Assembly: GCA_034110465.1 (NCBI GenBank)
Contig: JAWUZD010000010.1
Coordinates: 248,001 to 312,000, forward strand
Direction: 5' to 3'
DNA length: 64,000 bases
Source of the DNA: Aurantibacter sp034110465
GTDB taxonomy: Bacteria; Bacteroidota; Bacteroidia; Flavobacteriales; Flavobacteriaceae
The notes under the pieces are model-generated. The model worked only from the letters and a program-made list of their open reading frames with translations. It searched no databases and was not told the DNA's origin. Positions 53,875 through 62,170 of this stretch are shown here, piece by piece (the first letter of the stretch is position 1; each line of letters opens with the position of its first letter). A program made the translations under genes and the position numbers.

Positions 53875-55491
53875 CTATTTAGTTTGATTGTATTTTAAAG
53901 CAGCAGCTATAAATGCAACAAATAAAGGATGCGGATTAGCTACTGTACTTTTATATTCTGGGTGATATTGAACACCAACAAACCAAGGATGTGTTGGTAT
54001 TTCAACAATTTCCACTAAATTAGTTTCAGGATTAAAACCTGTAGATTTCATTCCTGCAGCTTCCAATTGCGTTTTATAATCGTTGTTATACTCGTATCTA
54101 TGTCTATGTCGTTCTAGAATAGAGGTACTATTATAAATTGAAGCTGCTAATGTATCTGGTTTCAAATCACAAGACCAAGCACCTAAACGCATTGTTCCTC
54201 CTTTTTCTGTAACCGCTTTTTGTGCTTCCATTAAATTAATAACAGGATTCTTAGTATCAGGATCCATTTCTACAGAATTAGCATCTGCTAACCCTAAAAC
54301 GTTTCTTGAATATTCTATAACTGCCATTTGCATTCCTAAACAAATTCCTAAGAATGGAATATTGTTTTCACGAACATATCTAATAGCTTCAATCTTACCT
54401 TCTATTCCTCTTTCTCCAAAGCCTGGAGCAACAAGAACTGCATCTAAATGCGATAATGATTTAGCAACTGTTTTTGGATCTAAAGATTCTGAATGAATAG
54501 ATTCTACGTTTACTTTAACTTCATTCTCTGCTCCTGCGTGAATAAAAGCTTCTAGTATTGATTTATAAGAATCTTGTAATTCTACATATTTCCCAATTAA
54601 ACCAATAGTAATAGTGGATTTTGGATTTTTATGACGCGTTAAAAACTGATTCCAACGGACTAAATTTGGTACATCGCTTTTTAAGTTTAAGCTTTTTAAA
54701 ACCACTTTATCCAAACCTTGCTCTAACATTAAGTTTGGTACATCATAAATAGTAGATGCGTCTATAGATTGAATAATAGCTTCTTTTCTTACATTACAAA
54801 AACGAGCTAGTTTATCTCTAAGTTCTTGAGGTAATTCGTGCTCTGTTCTGCACACTAAAATATCTGCTTGAACACCACTTTCCATTAAAGTTTTTACACT
54901 ATGTTGTGTTGGCTTAGTTTTTAACTCGCCAGCTGCTGCCAAATATGGTATTAAAGTTAAATGTATAACAAGTGCATTATGCTCTCCAAGGTCCCACTTA
55001 AGTTGTCTTACAGCTTCTACATATGGTAAAGACTCAATATCTCCAACAGTTCCTCCAATTTCTGTAATTACAATATCGTAATCTCCAGAGTTTCCTAAAA
55101 TTTGGATTCTGTCTTTAATTTCATCTGTAATATGCGGAATAACTTGTACGGTTTTACCTAAAAACTCGCCACGACGTTCTTTTTCAATAACACTTTGGTA
55201 AATACGACCTGTAGTGACATTATTAGCTTGACTTGTTGGTACATTCAAAAAACGCTCGTAATGTCCTAAATCTAAATCTGTTTCTGCGCCATCATCTGTA
55301 ACATAACATTCTCCGTGCTCATAAGGATTTAGAGTTCCTGGATCTACATTAATATACGGGTCTAATTTCTGAATAGTAGTTCTATAGCCTTGAGCTTGAA
55401 GCAATTTAGCTAAAGAAGCTGCTATAATCCCTTTTCCTAATGAAGACGTAACTCCACCGGTTACGAAAATGTATTTTGTATCTGTTGCCAT
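53875..55491 (-). CDS. pyrG: CTP synthase
   Basis: 538 residues, normal length. The synthase domain begins TKYIFVTGGVTSSLGKGIIA, with KLDPYINVDPGTLNPYEHGE and EIGGTVGDIESLPYVEA following. The glutaminase domain has LGICLGMQMAVIEYSRNVLG with the nucleophile Cys, and GVQYHPEYKST with the His-Glu pair. It makes CTP from UTP, ATP and glutamine. CTP is also the activator for the CMP-nonulosonate enzyme at 8970-10124. A perfect 8-base inverted repeat touches the start codon (see 55492-55510). The gene lies 77 bases upstream of yidC. Confidence 0.98.
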   Translation of the reverse strand: MATDTKYIFVTGGVTSSLGKGIIAASLAKLLQAQGYRTTIQKLDPYINVDPGTLNPYEHGECYVTDDGAETDLDLGHYERFLNVPTSQANNVTTGRIYQSVIEKERRGEFLGKTVQVIPHITDEIKDRIQILGNSGDYDIVITEIGGTVGDIESLPYVEAVRQLKWDLGEHNALVIHLTLIPYLAAAGELKTKPTQHSVKTLMESGVQADILVCRTEHELPQELRDKLARFCNVRKEAIIQSIDASTIYDVPNLMLEQGLDKVVLKSLNLKSDVPNLVRWNQFLTRHKNPKSTITIGLIGKYVELQDSYKSILEAFIHAGAENEVKVNVESIHSESLDPKTVAKSLSHLDAVLVAPGFGERGIEGKIEAIRYVRENNIPFLGICLGMQMAVIEYSRNVLGLADANSVEMDPDTKNPVINLMEAQKAVTEKGGTMRLGAWSCDLKPDTLAASIYNSTSILERHRHRYEYNNDYKTQLEAAGMKSTGFNPETNLVEIVEIPTHPWFVGVQYHPEYKSTVANPHPLFVAFIAAALKYNQTK

Positions 55492-55510
55492 TATGCGTTT
55501 TTAACGCATA
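55492..55510 (-). promoter_or_regulatory. Perfect inverted repeat directly upstream of the pyrG start
   Basis: TATGCGTT and AACGCATA, separated by three bases, form a perfect eight-base-pair stem ending at the base before the ATG. A -7 element (TAATTTTG, 55518-55511 on the minus strand) adjoins it, so transcription probably starts within the repeat. It might be an operator or a start-site hairpin. Confidence 0.45.
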
Positions 55511-55556
55511 CAAAATTACAAAAAGTATTAGTATTATAAAGCCTTAAAACAATTAA

Positions 55557-55793
55557 TTATAGTTTATAATGTTTATGAATAGTTCTTACCAAATCTTCTA
55601 AACCATTTAACTTTAAAGTGTATACTGTTTCCAACATATTACCCAATTTATTTTTAGGAAATCCTTGCCCGTGAAACCACACAATATAATACTCAGGAAG
55701 ATCTATTAAATACCTGTTTTTATACTTACCAAAAGGCATTTTAGTATGTGCTAATTGTATTAAAAACTTTTTATCTGGTTGTTGTAACTCCAT
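55557..55793 (-). CDS. DUF3820-family small protein
   Basis: 78 residues. TKMPFGKYKNRYLIDLPEYY and VWFHGQGFPKNKLGNMLETV match the DUF3820 pattern (putative quorum-sensing-regulated virulence factor in databases, without a known mechanism). FGKYK resembles a short nucleic-acid-linked motif in exonuclease-associated small proteins, so a nucleic-acid role is possible but only a guess. It starts 3 bases after the stop of the DUF922 gene and is probably cotranscribed with it. Confidence 0.8.
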   Translation of the reverse strand: MELQQPDKKFLIQLAHTKMPFGKYKNRYLIDLPEYYIVWFHGQGFPKNKLGNMLETVYTLKLNGLEDLVRTIHKHYKL

Positions 55794-55796
55794 AAA

Positions 55797-56336
55797 TTAA
55801 AGCTTGTAACTGTCTAATAAATTAATGTGTATTTTGATTTTTTCTTCCCATTTTGCTTGCTGTTCGTGATTTCTAGAAAAATCTGTCTCAGAATCGTAAG
55901 CATTTTGAAGTGTTTCTAGATCCTTATTTACTTTTTTATGTAAGTCGGTTATTTGTTTTCCAATTTTAGGATTCACTTTTAGAGTTGAAAATTCTTTCCT
56001 TAATAATCTAGCGTGCAATTCTGTTATGTTGAAGTGAAATTGCTCGTGTGATAAAATGTGGTCTGTTATTTCGTCTTTTTTACACCAAGAATGTTCTGGA
56101 TAAAAATGCGAAATCACCATAGTTTCAAATCCTACAATTTGATTTTCTTGTTTTGACAACGAATAACTAAAAGTTAAGCCTGATGCTGTAACTGCTGATG
56201 CAGGCGAATTATTAACTGGATTTGCTTGAAAATCTGTCCAAACTAATAGGCGTTCTTTTTGCCATACTAATTCTGTGTCTTGTTGGAAACAGAAAATTGT
56301 TAATATTGATACTATTACTAATTTAGTAGAAGACAT
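55797..56336 (-). CDS. DUF922-family exported protein (putative metalloprotease fold)
   Basis: 179 residues. A signal peptide is likely (KLVIVSILTIFCFQQ). LVWTDFQANPVNNSPASAVT and HILSHEQFHFNITELHARLL, with the H-E-x-x-H-F type metal site (His-Glu-Gln-Phe-His), match the DUF922 family of predicted zinc-dependent proteases. The C-terminal part, TDFSRNHEQQAKWEEKIKIH, is helical. No substrate is known. It is probably periplasmic. It lies upstream of the DUF3820 gene. Confidence 0.82.
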   Translation of the reverse strand: MSSTKLVIVSILTIFCFQQDTELVWQKERLLVWTDFQANPVNNSPASAVTASGLTFSYSLSKQENQIVGFETMVISHFYPEHSWCKKDEITDHILSHEQFHFNITELHARLLRKEFSTLKVNPKIGKQITDLHKKVNKDLETLQNAYDSETDFSRNHEQQAKWEEKIKIHINLLDSYKL

Positions 56337-56436
56337 AAAAGTGACTTTATTACTTAACGTAATTTTACTTTGTTTGTTTTATTATGAAAGATGCTGAATG
56401 ATATCTGACAAAATATTAAAATATTAATCCAATAAA

Positions 56437-56980
56437 TTATTCCCATCTTTTCTGTAGCTCAAATATAGCCTCTCTAATACTCAAAAAGTAATTGCCTTTT
56501 TTTAATTCGGGAATCATTATAGAATCAATAACTTCTTTACAAATTAAATCAGTCAATACTTTTTCCGTTCCAATTCCAGTAGAAATTGAAACTTTTCTTA
56601 AATTTTTACAAACCACAATTGCAAGCCCATTATCTGTATCTGGTTTACCAATACCCCAATAAGAAGCTATTTCTGTAGAAAACCTATGAGTTTTTTTTAT
56701 AAGAATAAAGTGAATCTGTAGTAATAACAGCAATTTCTTTAGTTGTTTTTTTCTCGTATTCCGAAATAATATTTTCTATTTCTAAAATCTCTTCAACTGA
56801 TAAAATACACTCAAAATCATTAACAAAACCAATTGGTTTTGGAAATTTCATACCTTCATATTCTAATTGATTTTTTTTGTACAATTGGATTTAGAATTTG
56901 CTCATTAGACTGAGAATTTAATTTACATCCAAAAAGACTTAAAAATATAAACCATAACAAATAGTACTTTAAACTGATCA
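56437..56980 (-). pseudogene. TPM-domain lipoprotein gene broken by two A8-run frameshifts
   Basis: Three consecutive frames join into one protein of about 180 residues. The first frame, from TTG at 56980, gives LLWFIFLSLFGCKLNSQ, a lipoprotein signal peptide. At the A8 run 56878-56871 it must lose one A to continue as NQLEYEGMKFPKPIGFVND, and at the A8 run 56698-56691 it must lose one A again to continue as THRFSTEIASYWGIGKPDTD. The last frame has NGLAIVVCKNLRKVSISTG and VLTDLICKEVIDSIMIPE, matching the TPM domain (YgcG/Psb32-like). Either the gene is decayed, or slippage or a sequence error is involved. Confidence 0.75.
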
Positions 56981-57001
56981 ACTAAATTTTTAATTTAAAA
57001 T

Positions 57002-59041
57002 CTACTCTACCTCAACAATATTTAATCCATCATATTTTACTAAAAAGACTGCTTCATTTTGGAATCCGCCTAAAAGAGATTTGGTGTAACTAAATTTATT
57101 TTCAACATACTTAGTTAATGGAACCTGACGTACAGAATGGTATAATGTTTCTGATGTAGAAATACGTAAAACAGTATCCATTGTTAAATCGAAACCTCTA
57201 GTCGCAAAACTACTTGGTGTTTCGTTATATTTAGCTTCATAAGCACCTATAAAGCTTCTGTTCTCGTTTTCGTTATTCATTTTAGCAATAGTAGGAAACG
57301 TAAAATTTAACTGTGATAAATGATCGTTGGAAACCTCATCGCCTTGGAAAGCTTCATTATAATCTGTTGTAGTTAAAAACACAGACCTATCGGTTAAGTT
57401 ATTTTTAGAATTTAAAATACTAGTTACGTTAGATACAAACCCTTCTTTTTGAGTTTCTAAGAATATAATGTTTTTTCCTCGCTTTAAAACATTAACAATA
57501 TCTAAATCGTAAACAAAATAATCGTCTTCTTTAGTTTTCTTATCTAACCTTGAAGCCACTATGGATGCATTTGGAAATGCTTTCTTTAAAATATTTTTAG
57601 CTTCTATATTTTTAGAATCGTGAATAATTACAATATGAGCTGTAGAATCTTTTTTAAAGTAATTAATTGCCTTTTGTTTAAGTAAATTATCTGTTGGCCT
57701 TGATTGGAATACATTATTACCTAGATCTACTTTTTTTGTTAGTGGATTAATTACAGGAATATCACTTGTCAATAATTTCTTAGCCACCATATTAAAATTT
57801 GAAGGCATAAATGGACCAATAACTACATCGGTTTTATTGGATACTATTCCATCTGTAAATTCTAAACAAGTACTTAGTTTATTTTGTGTATCTATAACTT
57901 GAACATCTAAATTAAAACCTAACGTTTTTAAAGAATCTAAAGCCATTTCTGCACCAGAATAAAACTCTAAAGATAAATTCAGCAACTTATCATTCTCTAT
58001 TCGCTTATTTGTATCTCTTACAGAATCTAACTCTATAGTATTCAATTTAAAAGGCAACATAAATGCTATCTTCTTTAATTTTTTATCTTTTACTAATGCT
58101 AACAAATTAGTTGGTTGCCCAGAAACAAGTAAAGAATCGTTTACAGAAATATTAGAACCAACCGCTGTGTTTAGAGCAGATTTATTAAAAGGGATTTTTA
58201 ATAACATTCCTTCTTTTAAACCTAAAGTCTTAAGGTCTGGATTAAGTAATTCTAATTCGTCTTGAGACAAACCTAATTTTAATTTTAATCTATAAAAACC
58301 TTCTTGTTGTAAAACAGTATAATAGCTATATTTATCATCTACAACTTTTACTTCTGCAACTTCTTTTACAGGAATATTAATAGTATCTCCTACTTTTAAA
58401 CCTTCTGTTAATTGTGGATTTAATGCATTTAACTCAGCTACTGTTAATCCATAAGTATAAGCAATACGCCATTTTCCTTCTTTAGCTCTAACAATATGTT
58501 TTCCAGCCGGTAGATCTGAAGTTGCCGCTGCACTTGAACTGATAGAAACAACTTCTTTTTTAAATACTGGTATTTTAATTTCATCACCTTTACGCAAGTT
58601 ATTTGCATAAAGCGATGGATTGTGCTTTTTTATATCTTCTTGAGTTATTTTATATAATTTAGACAAACTATATAAAGTCTCTTTACGTTTTACTTTATGC
58701 GTTTTATATTCTTTTAAAGTTTCTACAATTTGAGTTGTTTCTGTAGTATTTACATTAGGAACTGTAGATTCAACAACTTCTATTACATCAGCCACTTCTG
58801 TAGTTTGAACAATTTCTACTTTACTATTATTAGGAACAATTAAAACTGCATCAACTTTTAAATCTTTTTTTGCATCAGGATTTAAATCGTAAATCTGTGC
58901 TTTTGTAACGTTATACTTAGTAGCAATAGACGAAACAGTTTCGTTAGCTTCAACTTTATGAGTTATAAAGTTTTGTGCTTTAACAGATATACAAGATGCC
59001 AAAGTAAAAAAGCAAACTAAAATTAAAAGTCGTTTCATCAT
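57002..59041 (-). CDS. LysM-repeat protein with receptor-like ligand-binding domain
   Basis: 679 residues. Signal peptide MMKRLLILVCFFTLASCISV (with a possible lipobox ASC) is followed by four LysM-type repeats: HKVEANETVSSIATKYNVTK, HKVKRKETLYSLSKLYKITQ, HIVRAKEGKWRIAYTYGLTV and YTVLQQEGFYRLKLKLGLSQ, each ending in an IP-type strand. From about 320, KLKKIAFMLPFKLNTIELD and SLEFYSGAEMALDSLKTLGF open a periplasmic type-1 binding-protein fold (as in amino-acid receptors), ending with VKYDGLNIVEVE. It probably sits on peptidoglycan or the outer membrane. The ligand is unknown. The architecture is common in flavobacteria. Confidence 0.88.
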   Translation of the reverse strand: MMKRLLILVCFFTLASCISVKAQNFITHKVEANETVSSIATKYNVTKAQIYDLNPDAKKDLKVDAVLIVPNNSKVEIVQTTEVADVIEVVESTVPNVNTTETTQIVETLKEYKTHKVKRKETLYSLSKLYKITQEDIKKHNPSLYANNLRKGDEIKIPVFKKEVVSISSSAAATSDLPAGKHIVRAKEGKWRIAYTYGLTVAELNALNPQLTEGLKVGDTINIPVKEVAEVKVVDDKYSYYTVLQQEGFYRLKLKLGLSQDELELLNPDLKTLGLKEGMLLKIPFNKSALNTAVGSNISVNDSLLVSGQPTNLLALVKDKKLKKIAFMLPFKLNTIELDSVRDTNKRIENDKLLNLSLEFYSGAEMALDSLKTLGFNLDVQVIDTQNKLSTCLEFTDGIVSNKTDVVIGPFMPSNFNMVAKKLLTSDIPVINPLTKKVDLGNNVFQSRPTDNLLKQKAINYFKKDSTAHIVIIHDSKNIEAKNILKKAFPNASIVASRLDKKTKEDDYFVYDLDIVNVLKRGKNIIFLETQKEGFVSNVTSILNSKNNLTDRSVFLTTTDYNEAFQGDEVSNDHLSQLNFTFPTIAKMNNENENRSFIGAYEAKYNETPSSFATRGFDLTMDTVLRISTSETLYHSVRQVPLTKYVENKFSYTKSLLGGFQNEAVFLVKYDGLNIVEVE

Positions 59042-59127
59042 AATATATGTACTAATTAATTATTGTCTCAAAATAAGTTTCAAAACAATTTATTTAAAAC
59101 AGAATTGCTTTGAAACCTAATTTAATA

Positions 59128-60660
59128 TTATTCCCATTCTATAGTTGCTGGCGGTTTAGAGCTAATATCATAAACAACTCTATTTACACCTTTCACTTTA
59201 TTTATAATGTCGTTAGACGTTTTTTGTAAAAACTCATAAGGTAAATTTACCCAATCTGCAGTCATACCATCGGTACTTTCTACAGCTCTAAGCGCTACAC
59301 ATTTTTCGTAAGTACGCTCATCTCCCATAACACCAACACTATTAACTGGTAACAATATTGCGCCTGCTTGCCATACTTTATCGTATAATCCTGCGTCTCT
59401 TAATCCGTTTATAAAAACCGCATCAACCTCTTGTAATATACGTACTTTTTCGGGAGTAATATCTCCTAAAATACGAATTGCTAATCCTGGTCCAGGAAAA
59501 GGATGACGACCTAATAATATCTTATCCATTCCCATAGAAGCTCCAACACGTCTTACTTCATCTTTAAATAACAAACGTAATGGCTCTACTATTTTAAGCT
59601 TCATAAAATCTGGCAATCCACCAACATTATGATGACTCTTAATAACTGCACTTGGTCCGCCAGTTGCCGAAACACTTTCTATAACATCTGGATAAATTGT
59701 TCCTTGTGCTAACCACTTTACACCATCTAATTGATTGGCTTCATCGTCAAACACTTCTATAAAAACGCGTCCAATAGCTTTACGTTTTTCTTCTGGATCG
59801 CTCTTTCCTGCTAAGGCATCCAAAAAGCGTGCCGAAGCATCTACACCTTTTACGTTTAAGCCCATACCTTTGTATTGCTCTAACACATCTGTATATTCAT
59901 TTTTACGTAATAAACCGTTATTAACAAATATGCAATAAAGATTTTTTCCAATTGCTTTATGTAATAACATAGCTGCTACAGAAGAATCTACGCCGCCAGA
60001 AAGTCCTAGAACCACTTTATCGTTTCCAATTTTTTCTTGTAATCCAGAAACTGTTTCACCTACAAAAGCATTTGGTGTCCAATCTGGATTTAATTTTGCT
60101 ATTTTAACTAAAAAATTTTCTAATAATTGTTTTCCATCTGTTGAGTGATATACTTCAGGATGAAATTGAATAGCGTAAGTTGTCTCGCCTTCAATTTTAT
60201 AAGCTGCATTTTTAACATCATGTGTACTTGCCAAGAGTTTACCATTAGTTGGTAAGGTTTTAATAGTATCGCTATGACTCATCCAAACTTGGCTTCCAAC
60301 AGTTACGTTTTCTAAGAACAAATCTTGTTCTACAAAACTTAAATTTGCTCGTCCATATTCTCTGGTATTAGATTCTGCGACTTCTCCACCAGAAAAATGA
60401 GCTAAATACTGTGCACCGTAACAAACGGCTAATAGTGGTTTTTCACCACGAATACCTTTTAGTTCTGGGTGAAAAGCTTCAGCAGATCTAACAGACATTG
60501 GGCTACCAGAAAGGATTACCGCTTTGTAGTTGTCTAATTGTTTTGGGATTTTGTTAAATGGATGTATTTCAGAATAGATATTAAGCTCTCTAACTCTACG
60601 CGCAATAAGTTGTGTGTATTGCGATCCGAAATCTAATATAAGTACCTTGTCGTGTTGCAT
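59128..60660 (-). CDS. guaA: GMP synthase (glutamine-hydrolysing)
   Basis: 510 residues from the ATG at 60660; two upstream codons in frame are TTG and CAT and are probably not translated. The class I glutaminase domain has LLAVCYGAQYLAHFSGGEVA with the Cys and FHPEVYHSTDGKQL with the His-Glu pair. The ATP-pyrophosphatase has VVLGLSGGVDSSVAAMLLHK, and GLPDFMKLKIVEPLRLLFKD plus GRHPFPGPGLAIRILGD belong to the C-terminal dimer domain. It converts XMP to GMP. The promoter ends almost on the ATG, so the mRNA may be leaderless. It is the first gene before the LysM gene. Confidence 0.97.
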   Translation of the reverse strand: MQHDKVLILDFGSQYTQLIARRVRELNIYSEIHPFNKIPKQLDNYKAVILSGSPMSVRSAEAFHPELKGIRGEKPLLAVCYGAQYLAHFSGGEVAESNTREYGRANLSFVEQDLFLENVTVGSQVWMSHSDTIKTLPTNGKLLASTHDVKNAAYKIEGETTYAIQFHPEVYHSTDGKQLLENFLVKIAKLNPDWTPNAFVGETVSGLQEKIGNDKVVLGLSGGVDSSVAAMLLHKAIGKNLYCIFVNNGLLRKNEYTDVLEQYKGMGLNVKGVDASARFLDALAGKSDPEEKRKAIGRVFIEVFDDEANQLDGVKWLAQGTIYPDVIESVSATGGPSAVIKSHHNVGGLPDFMKLKIVEPLRLLFKDEVRRVGASMGMDKILLGRHPFPGPGLAIRILGDITPEKVRILQEVDAVFINGLRDAGLYDKVWQAGAILLPVNSVGVMGDERTYEKCVALRAVESTDGMTADWVNLPYEFLQKTSNDIINKVKGVNRVVYDISSKPPATIEWE

Positions 60661-60663
60661 ATG

Positions 60664-60696
60664 CAAAAATAGAAAAAGCGTTTAAATTGACCTCAA
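60664..60696 (-). promoter_or_regulatory. Promoter of guaA, abutting the start codon
   Basis: On the minus strand TTG (60696-60694) and TATTTTTG (60671-60664) are 22 bases apart, a fit to the Bacteroidota consensus. The ATG starts at 60660, three bases beyond the -7 element, so the transcript would have almost no leader. Confidence 0.65.
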
Positions 60697-60733
60697 TTTT
60701 AATACTAGTTTTTAAAAGAGTTATTGACATTTT

Positions 60734-62106
60734 TTACAACATAGATTCTAAAGTCAATTTTATATCTTTTTCTGTGGTGTCAGGATTAATAAAACAAAAC
60801 CTGGAAACCGTTTCTGTTATTCCTTTTTCTATCCATTTTGTTGGGGTTACTAAAGCAAAACCTTTTTCATGATTAGCATATGTCCAATTAACATAATCCT
60901 TAGGATTCCAGCCTATTCTTCTATATAATACGCAAGATAGACTTGGCTCTCTAACCAATTCTACGTGAGGTAAGTCTAAAATAAGTTTTTTGGCAATTTG
61001 AGTTAATTCTAATCCGCGCTCTACAGCTTCTTTATAACGTTCTGTTCCATGTGTAGCTAAAGAAAACCATAAAGGCAAACCTCTTACACGTCTTGTTAGT
61101 TGTATTTGATAATCGCTTGGATTAAAACCATGCGCACCTTCATCTTTAAAAATATCTAAATACGAACCTTCTTGTGAGTGCGCTTTTTTAGCTAATTCTG
61201 GTTGTTTATAAATTACCGCTCCACAATCATATGGAGAAAACATCCATTTATGTGGATCTATAGTAATACTATCTGCTTCTTCTAAGCCATTAAACAAATG
61301 CCTTACAGAATCTGCTACTAATGCGCCACCACCATAAGCTGCATCTACATGAAACCATACTTTTTCTTTTTTACAAATCTTAGCTACTCCTTGTAAATCG
61401 TCTATAATTCCAGCATTTGTAGTTCCTCCAGTTGCAACTACAGCAAATAATCTACTTTTTTGATCTATAGTTAAATGTTGAATACGTTCTGCTAAATCTT
61501 CGCCTTTTAAGTGATTTTCGGTTTTAACAAAAGCACCTCTACATCTACTACTTTAGCCATAGCTTTAATAGAAGAATGCGCACCACTTGAAGTTATAATT
61601 AAGCCTTTTTTATGCTCGTTTTCGGGATTTAAACTTCGCCAATATTCTCTTGCTGTTACTATTGCCGATAAATTAGCTGCGGTTCCTCCACTTGTAAAAA
61701 CACCAAAAGCACCATTAGGTAAACCCGTTAAAGATACCATCCATTTCATAGCTTCGTTTTCGCAAAAAACACCTCCTGCACCTTCCATCCAATATGCGCC
61801 ATGAATACTTGAAGCAGACGCTACCAAATCAAAAAGAATTGATGCTCGCGTTGGAGATGCAGGAACAAATGCTAAATGTCTTGGATGGTCTATTTTTACA
61901 TTTGCGTGTACCAAATGTTTTTTCCACAGATTAAATGCCGCTTCTCCTCCAATACCTTCTTGTGTTATTGTATCTCCTACTAAAGCTTTTAACTCTGCTT
62001 CTTTTTTAGGTTTACCAATAATATCGTCTGTTCTTGTAATTCTATCAATGGTATATTTCATAACGTCTAGCGTCATATCTACCAAGTCAATATCTATATT
62101 GTGCAT
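60734..62106 (-). pseudogene. PLP-dependent amino-acid decarboxylase gene with one frameshift
   Basis: About 457 codons that together encode a group II PLP-dependent decarboxylase, broken near 61529-61532. Upstream part: HPRHLAFVPASPTRASILFD, GVFTSGGTAANLSAIVTARE and GLIITSSGAHSSIKAMAKVV. One T added to the run CTTTTG restores a frame that continues as VKTENHLKGEDLAERIQHLT, VVATGGTTNAGIIDDLQGVA and VWFHVDAAYGGGAL, then the PLP lysine in SITIDPHKWMFSPYDCGAV. The C-terminal part is intact to a TAA. As it stands translation stops at 61507. It may be a recent pseudogene or a sequence error. The substrate (aromatic, acidic or other amino acid) is not known. Confidence 0.8.
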
Positions 62107-62170
62107 TTTCTAAGTTTAAAACTGCAAAAATGTTATTAATTAGAAGTACAAAAGATGATTTAAGTCAGTT

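Noticed and set aside
59077..59116. Inverted repeat between guaA and the LysM gene (GTTTCAAA/TTTGAAAC arms)
   Set aside because: The loop is long, the stem has a mismatch and no clear T run follows, so it is not listed as a terminator.
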